From Cotesia glomerata (lineage: Eukaryota; Arthropoda; Insecta; Hymenoptera; Braconidae), in contig NC_058160.1 of the NCBI RefSeq assembly GCF_020080835.1, forward strand, positions 19,641,152-19,705,151: a DNA stretch of 64,000 nt, read 5' to 3'. Made by a program: the position numbers and the translations under genes. The notes beneath the pieces are model-generated. The model did not search any database. It was not told where the DNA came from and worked only from the letters and a program-made list of their open reading frames with translations. Position 1 is the stretch's first letter. Every line of letters starts with the position of its first letter. Of the stretch, positions 23,241-35,522 are shown piece after piece.

Positions 23241-26097
23241 TTATTTGCTTGTATTTAAATACTCAGTTATACATTCTTTACAACAGAATGGTTTATCTTC
23301 TTTTATAGCCATTCGACCATTTAAAAGACTTTTTTTACATGTAGCGCAACAAAAACATTGATCGGTTGCATGGAAATTAAGATTCTTGACCACTACGCCT
23401 TGTTGATCGGCAGCTATTACTTGATGACATTTATCGCATTTTTTCGCATATGTTTTTTGATAACAAAGTAAACAAAGTGGTCGATCATTTTCAGAAATGT
23501 ACTGTTGTCCTGCCAATGGAACATCACAATCCCAACAACAAAAATGTTTGACATGATAATTGTGTCCTTCGGCAACAGTGTACTCTCGTACAAAGATTAA
23601 CTGTAAAAATAAAAATTGAATTTAAATAATTTATTAAAATAAACATCTATTGAATCAAAGTAATAATTATCTTACCTCATCACATGCAAAACACCTTGGT
23701 ATTTCTAACAAATTAGCAAGATCCCGAGCGCAGTAAAGTTTATCTTTATAATAAAAGTAAACCAAGTCAACGAGTAATTCATTACAAGTTGAACAAACAA
23801 AACATCCAGGGTGCCATGTTGCATTTTTAGCTTTCTCTACAGTTACAACTACATCATTAACAAAAATTCCTTCCTGACATTTATGACACTTTTGTACTTT
23901 AGATTGAGTTATCAATAAATCATTTGTTGCCTCGGCAAGTTGCTCAATATTTGAATCTCTTTCGAAAATTTTCGTTTTTCCAAAAGCTTCTTCTGGGAAA
24001 ATAGGATTGTTAAGATTTTCTGATCTAATTATCGAGTTTTCAGGAGTGCCATAATTACTTAATTGAGCTTGAATAAGTTTTGAATTATTATTTTGATTAT
24101 TAGTCTCTACATTTTGATTAATATGACCTCCAAGATTTTGTTCTTCTCCATTATCACGTATTAATTCACGTGATTTTGATGAGTTATGTAAATCATCCAG
24201 TTCTTCCTCTTTTCCACAATATTTTGATGCAAGTTTTTCGCGGATAAATGAAAGTTCTTTTTTGTCTAATGTACTCCCTATGATATCTGAAGCATGAATT
24301 GCACTAGGTGGTAATAATGCTTCTGACAGTAATTTATCTGCTAATATGGAGTTTTTATGTTCTTGTAAATTTGATTCACGTAAGTTTCTGCATGGTTCAT
24401 TTAATTTTGTCGACCATTGCGAAGCATTTAGAGTATTAAAATGAGTTTGTGATTGATTTTGAGGATCACTCTCAATTTTCTGGAATGCTGGATTATTGGA
24501 AGAATAATTATTAGAATGCAAATTAGATTGCGCAAAATTTAACGCTGGATTATGATTATCACAATGAATAGGATTTATTATAGAGGAAGACGTTGGTACT
24601 GTTGTAGTTAATCTACTCTGTTCTTGATCTGTATTATTATTCATACCTACAAGATTTTTATTCAACGAAATATTAACCGGATTTTGTTCAAAATTACTGT
24701 TGTTCAACTGTCCAACAGAAAAATACTTATCATCATGAGGCAGCCGATTTATATTCGGAATATTCAAAGCAGAATTACGAGTATCAGGAACCATATCAAC
24801 TGAAGCAACTCGTCCATCATTTTTCATATTTTCAAGAATATGATGGTATCTAGCCATTTTATGGCTATCATTAGTTATTTGTCCTAAAAGTGGACCACGA
24901 AGAGTTTCAAGTACTCTTGGAGCTATTTCTGGATCATTAACTGATGTATTGAAAATTTGATTTGGATTATAAATTTCTTCTTGAGACGCTAATGGGGTTG
25001 AGTATGATGATTTCATAGATTTAGGTATAAAACTACTGGGTGTTCGAAGATTTGGAGATTGACTATTTATCAAACTTGGTTTATGTTTTGGAGTAAAGCA
25101 CTCTGAAGCATTTGCTGGTGTTATTAAAGATTTTTCAAAAGGTTTTGCGGTTATTATCTTGGAAACCTTTCCTTGGCCAACATATTTTTTCAAGTTTTCG
25201 AGATACTTTTCAAATTGATTTTTCTCAGAATCTGACAATTCATCACAAAGTTTATGATCAATGTCATGCAACGGAAGTTGCTTTTGAAGTTGTTGTTTTC
25301 TCAAAGCAGCACCCACGGATCCTTTAATAGGTAATTTATCTTGTGGCAATGCTTTCATGTAATCAGCAGCAAGTTCTTTTGTCGTATTGGGTGGTGCCCA
25401 TTCAAATGTTTCTTCATTGTCTATCTGCTGCTTGTTAATTTTAAGAACTGAAAAAATAAATTAAATAATTATGACAGTTATTAGTTTATTTTTCAAATAA
25501 TCTGCTTCATCCTACATGTTTTATATGTTAAAATGAAAACATTTACTTACCAATTAGTTTGCATTTAGAATTTCCTGACGGACCAAATAATAAATCAAAC
25601 TGTGGAAATTCATCAACAGGAACATCATGATCATCGTGACCACATTTACAATTTTTACATATTTTTCTCCAAAAATGTAAATCAAGACCTGGACAATTAG
25701 ATACGCACTTTATGCACGGAGCTCCGGCACCAACTTCATGAGCTAGTCGCGGCTGAAAAAATACATTTATATTTATTTACCTACACTATTTATTAAAAAT
25801 TTTTAATTTGCGATCAGTCATCAAGTCATGACTTTTGCTGTTGAAGTTTAAGATAAACATAATCTGTTATCGATAATAAACAATAAGTATAATAAAATAA
25901 AATTTTAAATATTTCTATTTATACATTGCATTAAAAATGATTTTTTCAATAAAATAATTTGAAATGTACCGTTCGTTTTACTGAATAACCATTAAGTAAA
26001 AAATAAATAAAAAATAACGAACCTTTCGCTTACGATTTTCGAGCTCTAAAAGCCACTTTGGGCGATTATCATCTTCGACTTGGGTATTTGATTCCAT
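23241..26097 (-). CDS. Tes: Testin: Cys-rich, PET and three LIM domains (4 exons)
   Basis: Exons 26023-26097, 25551-25752, 23676-25447 and 23241-23600 join in phase to 802 residues. Testin is a focal-adhesion and actin-regulating scaffold related to Prickle. The N-terminal Cys-rich region (about 26-92) carries [22 protein letters not shown] and a CxH pattern. The PET domain (about 93-200) includes [17 protein letters not shown]. Three LIM zinc-finger pairs follow: LIM1 at about 613-675 (CHKCQEG ... CFVCSTC), LIM2 at about 680-737 (CFACDE ... CCWDC) and LIM3 at about 738-800 (CDKCHQV ... CKEC). Between PET and LIM1 lies an insertion of about 400 residues rich in Asn and Ser; vertebrate Testin has about 420 residues in total. 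The exon 1 donor AAG|GTTCGT was chosen because the better-looking upstream GTAAGC breaks the frame. Confidence 0.9.
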
Positions 26098-27018
26098 TTT
26101 TATAAATAATTCAGTATAAAATATAACTAACTATTAATTAATATACGAAGTTTTAGTGTTTATTGAAATTATAATAGTTTGATTACACGCTTCATATTAA
26201 ACTTTTTCGCTGACTGAAAGACTCATCTTTTCTTCACGTACATGCTGTACACTATAAAGCCCCAGTCTGACTCATAACGCCCCACTCTTTTTTAGAGGAC
26301 ATTGAGTCACAGCTGACTTTTACACTGACGTACTTTTGTAAATTATGTACGTATATGAAAATATATTTACGTAAAAGTAAACAAATAAAAGTAAATTTCT
26401 TAATAGTATATAGTAAAAAATTAAATTTTTAATTTATTTGTAAATTCATATGTATAACTACTAATTCCAAATTATAATTTATTAAAAGAACTTTTGTTAC
26501 TTTTAAAAGGCCCCCCTTTCCCCCTTTCTCCCACTTTCTTGATAATATTAACATTTTACCACCAGATTGAAATTTTTGTTACAATTGTAGATGAATTTTA
26601 AAAGAGAATTTAATATATTTTTCGTACGAATATTCAAACTACCAAAATTTTATAAACCGATAAAGATACGTCAGATTTCATTATCAATTCTGAATCATTA
26701 GTTGAGCCAAGTTTTTTCCATTTTTATCATCACAATAAATCTTAACGTTTTGATATCTTATTATTTTGATTGTTTAATTAAATTTCAATATAAATACTTG
26801 AAATATGACAAGATCATCCAATTGATTACAAAAAATTGGCCGCATATGAAAGAAGGGGTCCCTTGCCTTAGAATAAGGTTAACACTAAATTAAAAAATAG
26901 TAAATAAATAAATAAATTTATATATTACTGGACACATATGAGGACTTAGATGATAGATTTTAAAGCGAGTAAAAAATTGTGAAATTAATAAAAATCACAA
27001 TTACTTTTATTCTAAGTA
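26098..27018. other. Intergenic region upstream of Testin
   Basis: Minus-strand TTCAGTCAG near 26210-26218 is a plausible initiator for Testin, with no TATA box. A C-rich run lies at 26510-26535. No gene is recognised; the 63-residue frame at 26702 has no domain. Confidence 0.4.
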
Positions 27019-27134
27019 TACCCTGATTAGAAAAGATTCAAAATGGCTAAAAGATTCAATTTGACAAATATATAGATATACACTTTGCATAGGTTGAATC
27101 TTTTTAAATCTTTTTTTTTTTTTTAATTAGGGTA
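27019..27134. mobile_element. MITE with ACCCTGATTA-type termini, copy 1
   Basis: It starts TACCCTGATTAGAAAAGATT and ends TTTTTAATTAGGGTA, with TA at both ends, as in Tc1/mariner-type insertions. Imperfect arms surround a core, TTGACAAATATATAGATATA, that recurs almost unchanged at about 52989. The same termini flank the element at 37133-37257. Confidence 0.7.
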
Positions 27135-30100
27135 TAATTATCTACATAATAAGCATAAAATAATCAATTGAAATTTTTTTTAATTAATTTTTTTTCACAC
27201 CTAATTATAATATGCAAAAATACAAATTTATTTATGGAATAGGATATTTTTTTTTACAGAACATATTTCAATATATATTTTTGTTACGTCCATAATCTAA
27301 AATATGTTTAATATAGGGGCCTTTACATTCACGCAGCGTGGATTTAAGGCCTTTATATTCACGCGGCGTGGATTTATCAGGACTTTTTTTACGTATGAAT
27401 AAACATGTCCATTTTTCTTATTTTGTTTTGTCACAAAATTTTATGACTAATTCCAAATTGTTAATTGACATAATTTACATTATTATAAGAGGAATGGGTA
27501 CATCTTATGTACCCACAACTTCATCGGAAGCTTCTTGTGAGATCTGGAATTGAAATATTTTTAATAAGTTGGTTTTAAAATAAATTAAACTTTTAAATGT
27601 ATTTTTATCAATTGTCAATAGTATTCAATTGAAACAATATCAAGCTTTACCTTTTTTTTCCAATTTGTTTATCAATTAATTTTCTTTAACATCTTTAAAT
27701 AATTCATCTATAATCTCTTGCATAGATACTTTCCGTTTTTCACCGGATTCATGTTTTTTATTAGAGCTTTTTTCTTTCTTTTTATTTCATTTATTTTTTA
27801 TCTCAATTTTTTTTTGTTTCAGACCGAGGCACTGTATTTTTCATACGCCGTTATTCATTGCTAGACCATTTCCCAGTTTTACGATAAATATTAAGATTTT
27901 CTGACTTTTTTTTTCTCTTTCTGTTTATTTTTATATTTGATAAAATTAGTATTAACAGAATATTCTTCAAAAGACTATGAATTCCGATTTTTCAGTTCTG
28001 TTATATGGTATTCGTAAAAGACCAAAAGCCTTAGCTGTCAGAACGAGATGTAATTTTTTTCTTTTAAAATTTCATTAAATTCATATTTACTCTACGATTT
28101 TATGTATGAAACAAAACCACTATTATCGAGCTGTAAATTTCTCATGGAATTCAAATATTGTTAAAGGATCAAAATACCTTTTAGACTATTCTAATTTTTG
28201 ATTTTTTTTCCTCATTAACCAAAGTAACAATGCAAAAGTTGCTCTTCAATGATTAGTGTAAATTAGAAGTCAAATTCACTACAAATCCAGGTTTTTCAAA
28301 TATTGCTGTTAGATTGAAGCCAATCTGCTAACGCAATTTAAAGTCAGTGTCAGGTGAAAAATTGATGGCAAATAAACTGTAAAAGTTGGAATGTCCTATT
28401 AATAAAACCGAAAATTTTATTTCTTTCAGTCTATATGCAGTTTGCAAGCAAACTGAAAGAGGTAGGCAGAAAGTTCCGAGATGTGTTCACGTTCAATGGA
28501 AAGTTATATGTAATTAGACCTCAAAGAACTATTTCCTCTAAGATTCTGTATTTGTTGCATTTAGAGCGGATGAAATCGGACTTTCCTGAAAACTTACTTC
28601 GTTGTTTAACCAGGCCCTCACTTTCTTATTTATGTGATCCTTGTTGTTGATGTCCTATAAACACACGAAAATTTAAATGTAGTATACAAGTTGAATAAAA
28701 TAAAAATTGAACGGAAATTATAATACTAAATTAAATAGATACCTTAAGTTATTTTTTAATTGTGATATTATGTTTTCGAAGACCATGTAGTTTGTCTTCT
28801 TTAGGAGGTAAATGAACTCGGTACTGTATCAAACAAGTTGGAGGTACTGAGAATCTTGGAGAAATTGACTTGAAGTTTAACAGCATTGTTTATCATTTAA
28901 TTAAAAACTGGATTTTCATTTAATTAAAAAAAATATTAAAAATTGACTAAAATATTGAATATCAATTCATTTGATAAGGATTGGAAAGTCAGAAAAGATG
29001 ATTATAAATATTAAATACCTGTATACGTTTTTAATTATTCATTTTATTTTGATGTTTTTTTTTTTCTTAAATCTCTTTGATATAAAATTTTTGTCTAACG
29101 ATGCCACGTAGCAAGCTTATTTCGTCAAGAGGAAAATTCATTTTCCACACATTTATATTATTATCTTTAATATCGTCGTTATTATGTATTAGTCTCGTTC
29201 ATTTTTTTTATAATTTTGTTGATTCAAAATATGTTTACACCATTAATTTTTTCAACTTTCGAATTATTATTAATTTTTTAATTGATTTGTAATTCTTAAT
29301 TAATTTAATAACATTATTTATTTATATCGCATCATATTAATTTTAGACTTTTCCGATGTTAGGTTCTATTTATACATTTACATATTTAACTCGTTTACAA
29401 GCGTTTTATAGAAATTTAATTAATATATTATAAATATGGTAATTATATAAATTTTAATTTATGTTTAGCTGTTTATTTTAAATACAGTAATCATAAAAAA
29501 ACTGTAGTTTAAAATATTAATATTGTTGATATATAAATATTAAATAAAATATTCAACATTTGTATACGAGTTAATTTATTTTCTTCTCACGATTGAATTA
29601 TAACTTTTCTCTTTCATTTCACGTATGTTGACGAAATTGAGAAAATTTATTACGTACATTTTTCTCAATTACCCACAATTTTTTTATGCTCTCAAAAAGC
29701 ACTTTGTTATAAAAATTAATCAAATGATGATGATGATGATGATGATGGTGATAATAAATTACTCTCCGTAATATAACATTAATAAATTATTAATACGCTT
29801 GTTGAATTTAAAATATGACCTATTTTTTTTTTCATATTCTCATGTTAATTACAAATATAACATAAGAACGAAGCTACATATTCCGTATTTAGTCTAATAA
29901 TTGTTTAATCAATTTTCGAGTATAATTAATTTATTTACTTTTATTCAACTATTGTATTTGCAATCGACAACTATAATGGTAGTATTCTTATGAAGTTGGG
30001 GAATGATATTCTTATTTTCATATAAGTACGCGAGTATTTATACCAATAAAATATTTTTCAAGAAGAGTAATTTTGTTTTTCTACATCTTTTTATTTGATT

Positions 30101-31047
30101 TTTATAACGCAATGAGAACCGAACTACATATGAACATAATAAAATTTCTTAATTTTAATTTTACGAGCGCATAGTTTTTCATTAATTTTATAACTAAATT
30201 AGTGGGCGCATATCAAGCCGAGGAGTTATTTCATCTAGAAAAGTTTTATTTGTGATCCAGCACTTAAAGTTTTTTCTTTGCCTTTGTTTAGTTTAACTTT
30301 TTTAATTTTTTTTAGCTAAATTATCAAGGATGAAAAATAATTGAATTTGATACCTAATCAGCAAAGCAAGAATATTTAAAAAAAAAAAGTTAAAGATTAA
30401 GTCAAATAATTTGTTTATTTCAACAACAATCGTTTGACTAAACTATAATTTAGTTGAATTGATTTATAATGAATGAATCGGGGACGTAAATTTAAATAAA
30501 ATCTACGTAAAAACCCCGAAGTGTCACGAAGGTTACATTTTTTATTTTACGATCTTATAATCGTTTGTAAGATTACAGATGTAATGAGAATCAAACCGAC
30601 AGACGGAAACGTATTCCTGAGTTGAGAGAATAGTTATAGCGTGTAATAATTAAATATAAATTGAGACGCAATATTTTTTTTTTTCATGATTTGAGCTGAT
30701 TAACATAACAGTGTCATTTAGTATTGCATTGAAACATTGCTCTTATGAAAAAGAAGTTATTCATTCATCATACATCTCAGTTACCAATAAAAAATAAATA
30801 ATAAGGTACGAACTTGAGCATTATGTAGAAGTGTAATAAAAAAATTTCAATGCAAATTATCAGCAGCAATAACTGACACTAAATACTCAAAACAACAGAT
30901 GTAAAAAGCTCAAATAAACTCACTTTTATTCAAGATCTATTTATTAATATTGAATGTTTACTTAGAGCCTTTTTTATGCCTCAATATAAGTTATTTTGCG
31001 CCTCAATAAAAATACTAACGTTTCTCTCTTCTCAACCGGCGTCGTAG
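27135..31047. other. Long intergenic region between Testin and Ataxin-2
   Basis: The part nearest 31047 is probably the Ataxin-2 3' UTR (minus strand). Visible items are a tandem duplication of a unit near 30 nt at 27317-27376 (GGCCTTTACATTCACGCAGC and its variant), a perfect palindrome TGGGTACATCTTATGTACCC at about 27495-27515, and a short (GAT)n run near 29726. The weak reading frame at 28435-28650 is listed separately. Nothing else is supported. Confidence 0.5.
28435..28650 (+). pseudogene. Possible transposon ORF fragment
   Basis: A 71-residue frame begins with LKEVGRKFRDVFTFNGKLYV. This has the charged-helix then beta-hairpin look of the C-terminal domain shared by baculovirus FP-like proteins and some retrotransposon ORF1 proteins. 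There is no clear start, no flanking exon and no TE boundary. It could equally be a chance frame; composition is less AT-biased than the surroundings. Confidence 0.22.
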
Positions 31048-34000
31048 CTATTGATTATGAGGTAAAATAACTGGTATAGCTTGTTGAGCACCAGGTGGTG
31101 GTTGAGCTGGTAAATACGGCATGTGTTGCGGTGGAATTGATAAATGTGGTGGAATTAATGGACACATTAATGGGTAATTCGGTGTGTGACCTTGAGGTGG
31201 TGGTTGTGGATATGATGCTTGTGGTGTACCCGATGGATTATAAGCACCAGGCGTATGCTGGGGATTTTGATTAGCCGGTGATTGTGTTTGACTCTGGGGT
31301 TGTTGTCCTACGTGATGTTGATGAGGATGTCCATGATGTCCCATATATTGAATACCAGGATTTTGAGGCCCAGGTGACTCATGATGATGATGATGATAAG
31401 GCGTAGCCATATGTGGCGGTGGTTGTGGTGCTTGCACCATACGAACCATTTGTTGATAAGTTGGTTGTCCTGGATAAGGCACCTGAAATGATGGATGCAA
31501 CGGGGCAGGAGCAAGCAATGGTTGGCCTGTTGCGGCTGCTACTTGCATTTGTGATGCAATATCTGGTGCTCGATGTTGCATCATTGGTACTAGAGTAAAG
31601 TTAAAAGATAATTCAATAACCAGCGGTTTTTATAATAATTGATTGTAAAATATAAATATAATCAAGAGCTTGCGTTAGTACCTAGATACTGACCCTTCCT
31701 GAACCTCGCTACAGGTTGGGCTTGAGGCTGAGAAAAGGCGGTTGGTGGTTGACTTGTCATGACATAGGCTGGTGTCATAACTACTGTTGTAGGCATAGCT
31801 CCAGAATATTGTGGTGTTTGAGGTGTATGTGGTCTGCTTGGAGTTGGTGTACTTGGCGAACGCTGAAAGATATTATCAGTCTTCATTATTTGAATTAACA
31901 GTTTAACTAATGTATTTTCGTACCGGTGTAAATGGCTTTGCGTTTGGATTGAATTCTTTCGCATTTGGATTTAATGTTGACTTTTTAAACGAAGTTGTTA
32001 TTTTTTCAATAGCAGGTTCGTGACTTTGCTGCATCGGCGGTGTGGTTTGTTGCTGTACTTGAGGTGGTGTTGTAGGCTGTAAAGATGTTGAACCTGTAGG
32101 TGGTTTTGAAGCAATAATTGGTTCTTCTTGTACCGTTTGATGTTGCTGTTGGTGAGACCCTTGATGTTGTGGAGGCTGTGTTAACGGCTTTTGATGTTGA
32201 TGAACGGTTGGATGATGTGATGGCGGCATAGATTGTTGAATATGTGTATCTTGATGATGCGATTGTTGTTGTTGTTGTTTACGTGGAATGGATGGAGTTT
32301 CCTGCGTTTGTGGATCAGCTAATTTGAAATCTGATGAAAATTGTCTCAATTCAGCGTGTTGTTCATCTCTTGGTCTAGGAGTTGAAATTTTTCTATGATC
32401 AGATTTACTAGTGAGAAGATCATTGCGCTGACCTTCAAGTGAATTTTGTTGCTGAATAGAACTATGAGGAGTATGAGGTGATGGCTGTTGCTGCTGTTGC
32501 TGTGGTGATGGAGTTGGTGGTTGCTGCTGTTGTTGTTGTGGTGGTGGTTGCTGTTGCTGTTGTTGGGGCTGCTGTTGTTGTTGTTGCTGCTGCTGTTGTT
32601 GTTGATGAGAAGTCGCAGTCTGTGGAAACGGTGCAGGAGGCGCTTTATCTATTTGATAACCTTGTTGTCTTCCTGGGCGCTCTCGTTTTTCAAGATTTAA
32701 TTTATTTGATGGTGGTAGCTGCTGTGGAGCAAATGCAACTTGTGACATAGTTGATCCGTGTTGATGCTGAGTTTGCATTTGAGGTATAACTGGCATTGCT
32801 GTCACAGGCAGAGGTTGCGTTGTTGGTGGTTGAACAAACGGAGGCGGTGTATTGTAAGTAACAACAACACCACTTGGTGGCATGGCCATTATCGGATGTT
32901 GTACTGGAGGATGATTTGACGGACCTCCTAGTGGAATGTTACTTGGCTGAGAAGAATTCGTTGTTGATCCCGGAGGTGGATGGTTAAACATATTTTTATT
33001 ATTTACTGTACTAGGTGACGGTGGCGGTGGAGTTGATCGTGTTAATTTACCAGAATTAACGCTATTTCTTTTTGCAGGAGGGACGTATTTAGGTTCATTA
33101 TTTGGTCGAATCACAGCAGCAAAACGTTCTTCCTCATCACCATTTTCAAGATCTAATCGAGCTTTATGATTAGGTTGAGCCTCTATTTCGTTAGCTATCT
33201 CTGATGCTTTTTGCTCTTGATCCTTGAATTCCTTAGTATCTTTACGATGTAATGGAAGAGTATAACCAACCAAAGACGGTTCAAACGTAGTCTGTACACC
33301 ATATATTTGTTCATTTCTACTGAACATTTCATGAGCAGGCCAGCCATTCTGAAAAAAAAGTAAATAAAAGAAAAACAATAATAATAATAGTTTCAGATAT
33401 TTAAACTTTGAATGTAATATTAATGAATAAATTCATACAGAAGCTCCGTCCAATTCATAATCGTCGCCATTTATTGTTGCTGGTGCATCCCATGGTTCAA
33501 GTTCTTTTTCTCCTACTAAGCCATTAAACTTACTAATTGATGTGTCAGTTTGAAATGTATTTCTTATTGCGTAATCTAAGTCTACATCTTTTGCAGACAT
33601 TGTAATAATATCTTGAGGTTTGAATATAAGTTTTTCAACCACAGTATCTACGCAAATTTCGCCTGAGCTCTCTACACGATGAGCCATTTCCAGAACTACT
33701 TCAAATTGGCTAGAAAAAGTTCTAAATATACCTTCGTATAATGAACCATTTTGAGTTTGGATCTGTAAAAAAAGTACAAGTATATATAAACATGTTTACT
33801 TATATATAAATAAATAACAGCTACAAATACAATTGTTTATAATCAATCAATAAAGAGGATTTAATTAATTAATTTATTTATTTGTTACCTGAACTATATT
33901 GCCAACATGGCTTGTTATCGCATGCATAAAATGAGCATTGTTGTAAACCCCTTCGGCAACAACACTTCTCTCTTGAGGACCTCGAGCTCGAGGAGATCTA

Positions 34001-34181
34001 TGAATACAAATAATTTGTTACTTCAATTATTATTTAGACTTAAAATGTGCTTATAAAAGTAGAACATGACTAAATAAAAGTATCATTGATAGATAAATAA
34101 TAAAAATTCTATTAAGTGATTCACAGTTAATTTAGTAGCTGACATTTTGATAAACTTAAAAGTAATAAAATAAAATAATTC

Positions 34182-34269
<88 letters not shown>

Positions 34270-34308
34270 CCTAGTTGGATTAGAACGATTTTTTCTTTTG
34301 TTATTCAT
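31048..34308 (-). CDS. Atx2: Ataxin-2 (6 exons)
   Basis: Exons 34271-34308, 33889-33997, 33439-33762, 31924-33348, 31682-31862 and 31048-31589 join in phase to 872 residues. Ataxin-2 is a cytoplasmic RNA-binding regulator of mRNA stability and translation that binds poly(A)-binding protein. The N-terminal Lsm domain spans about residues 18-105 ([20 protein letters not shown]). The LsmAD region follows at about 155-260, with [19 protein letters not shown] and the acidic [14 protein letters not shown] polyglutamine-rich tract broken by Pro lies at about 400-450. The PAM2 motif, containing [15 protein letters not shown], ends at residue 632. The C-terminal third is rich in Pro, Gln and His, with a five-His run. 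Intron 1 is almost entirely a TA-dinucleotide repeat next to the splice donor. The start at 34308 is the first Met, with a basic N-terminus like other insect Ataxin-2 proteins. Confidence 0.93.
34187..34267. repeat. (TA)n microsatellite in Ataxin-2 intron 1
   Basis: About 80 nt of alternating AT, interrupted once by GCT near 34232. It ends two nucleotides from the GT of the minus-strand 5' splice site at 34270. Confidence 0.95.
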
Positions 34309-35378
34309 GGTACTGATTAAAGAGAAATCCTAGTCACTGAATTGCAGATATTTGTCGCCTGTTAATTGGGCGCTTTCTCGTTTCTTAGTGTGGACCGGAA
34401 TTTTGAAAAACTTCCTTATAATATTTAATAAAACAAATTAATTTTTAGTTTTAAACAAAAATTTGAACTGTTCGGTTGAATAATTTTCACGAGAAAATGC
34501 CAACTGAAATGATTTATGAATGATGGCAAAGGTCAATTGAGTTGGTATAATTTTGTAACATGAACGATTGAATTTTGAGGTTATGCTGATGACGCGCCTA
34601 GATTACTCGAGGCAAGGTATGTACTAGTAAACACTTATTACTGTGTATATATAACGAGATAAATTTTTGTTTACGAAAATAAAATAAATCACTAGCCACA
34701 CCTCGTGGCAAAGATTACTGACAATAGAAGAGAGAGAAGACCAACTTGGGCCACCACGAAAATTGTAATTCTATGTCGTGTGTGACGTAACTCAGCGCTC
34801 TTCTGCCCCTCGTTCTTGTTAGCTGTATGGAATCGTCGCGATTATTTTTGAAAAGGAACGGGAACAGTCACGTTTTTACGTTTGTTTATCGCGTAAACCA
34901 CGCGTCTTCGTATTCATGCGATAACACCCACGACTTCCGATTCCACTCACGCTTATCGAATTTTATACTATTAATCAACATGTGGTGAACGAGAGAATAA
35001 TCTTTAGTATATATAGATAGATTGTCATCTCGTCTTGATCTCCGTGAAACTCTTAGGCGAGCTTTCACTATCCAATCAGATACTTTCTTTATTGCTTTAT
35101 AACCAATCCCGTGTCGACTTCACAAATGTTTGCATCGCGCGTTTCTTTTTACTGTCTTTTCATTCTTATTTATAATTGCTCTTGAAATTTATTTATATTG
35201 TATTAAAATATTTATTATTTTTTAAGTTTTAAAAACACATTACAAAAATTTGTTTTCTTTTTTTAATTTTTGATGAATAGAATAATTAGAAAAAAAATAG
35301 AAAATTGATTTAGAAAAATCAATTTTTTTCTCTTTTAGATCAAATAATTGAAATTCCTTAAAATTTTTTTTAATTCTT
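34309..35378. other. Upstream region of Ataxin-2
   Basis: The first 600 nt are less AT-rich and probably hold the Ataxin-2 promoter and 5' UTR. No TATA box with an initiator was seen. The small frame at 34886-35068 (minus) has no domain and is not called. Confidence 0.4.
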
Positions 35379-35522
35379 TAAGGTAAAAGCCCCAATAGAT
35401 GATCATGTACCAGTATATGATTACTCCATGTATTTGTATACCTATATTTATGAATATAGATATACAAATACATGGAGTGATCATATACTGGTACGTGATC
35501 ATCTATTGGGGCTTTTACCTTA
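35379..35522. mobile_element. Near-perfect 144-bp hairpin MITE
   Basis: The two halves, starting TAAGGTAAAAGCCCCAATAG and ending with its complement CTATTGGGGCTTTTACCTTA, form an inverted repeat over almost the full length, with a loop of a few nucleotides near 35451. TA at each end fits a TA target duplication. It has no coding capacity. Confidence 0.8.

Noticed and set aside
27317..27376. CRISPR-like repeat pair
   Set aside because: Only two adjacent copies without spacers in a eukaryotic sequence; it is a simple tandem duplication.
29101..29292. 63-residue hydrophobic frame
   Set aside because: The AT-rich sequence gives Phe/Ile/Leu runs by chance; no signal cleavage pattern or exon borders.
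31413..32750. Val/Ala-rich and other plus-strand frames
   Set aside because: They are antisense of the Gln/Pro-rich part of Ataxin-2.
34886..35068. 60-residue Arg-rich frame on the minus strand
   Set aside because: No domain, signal or splice context; it lies in the region upstream of Ataxin-2.
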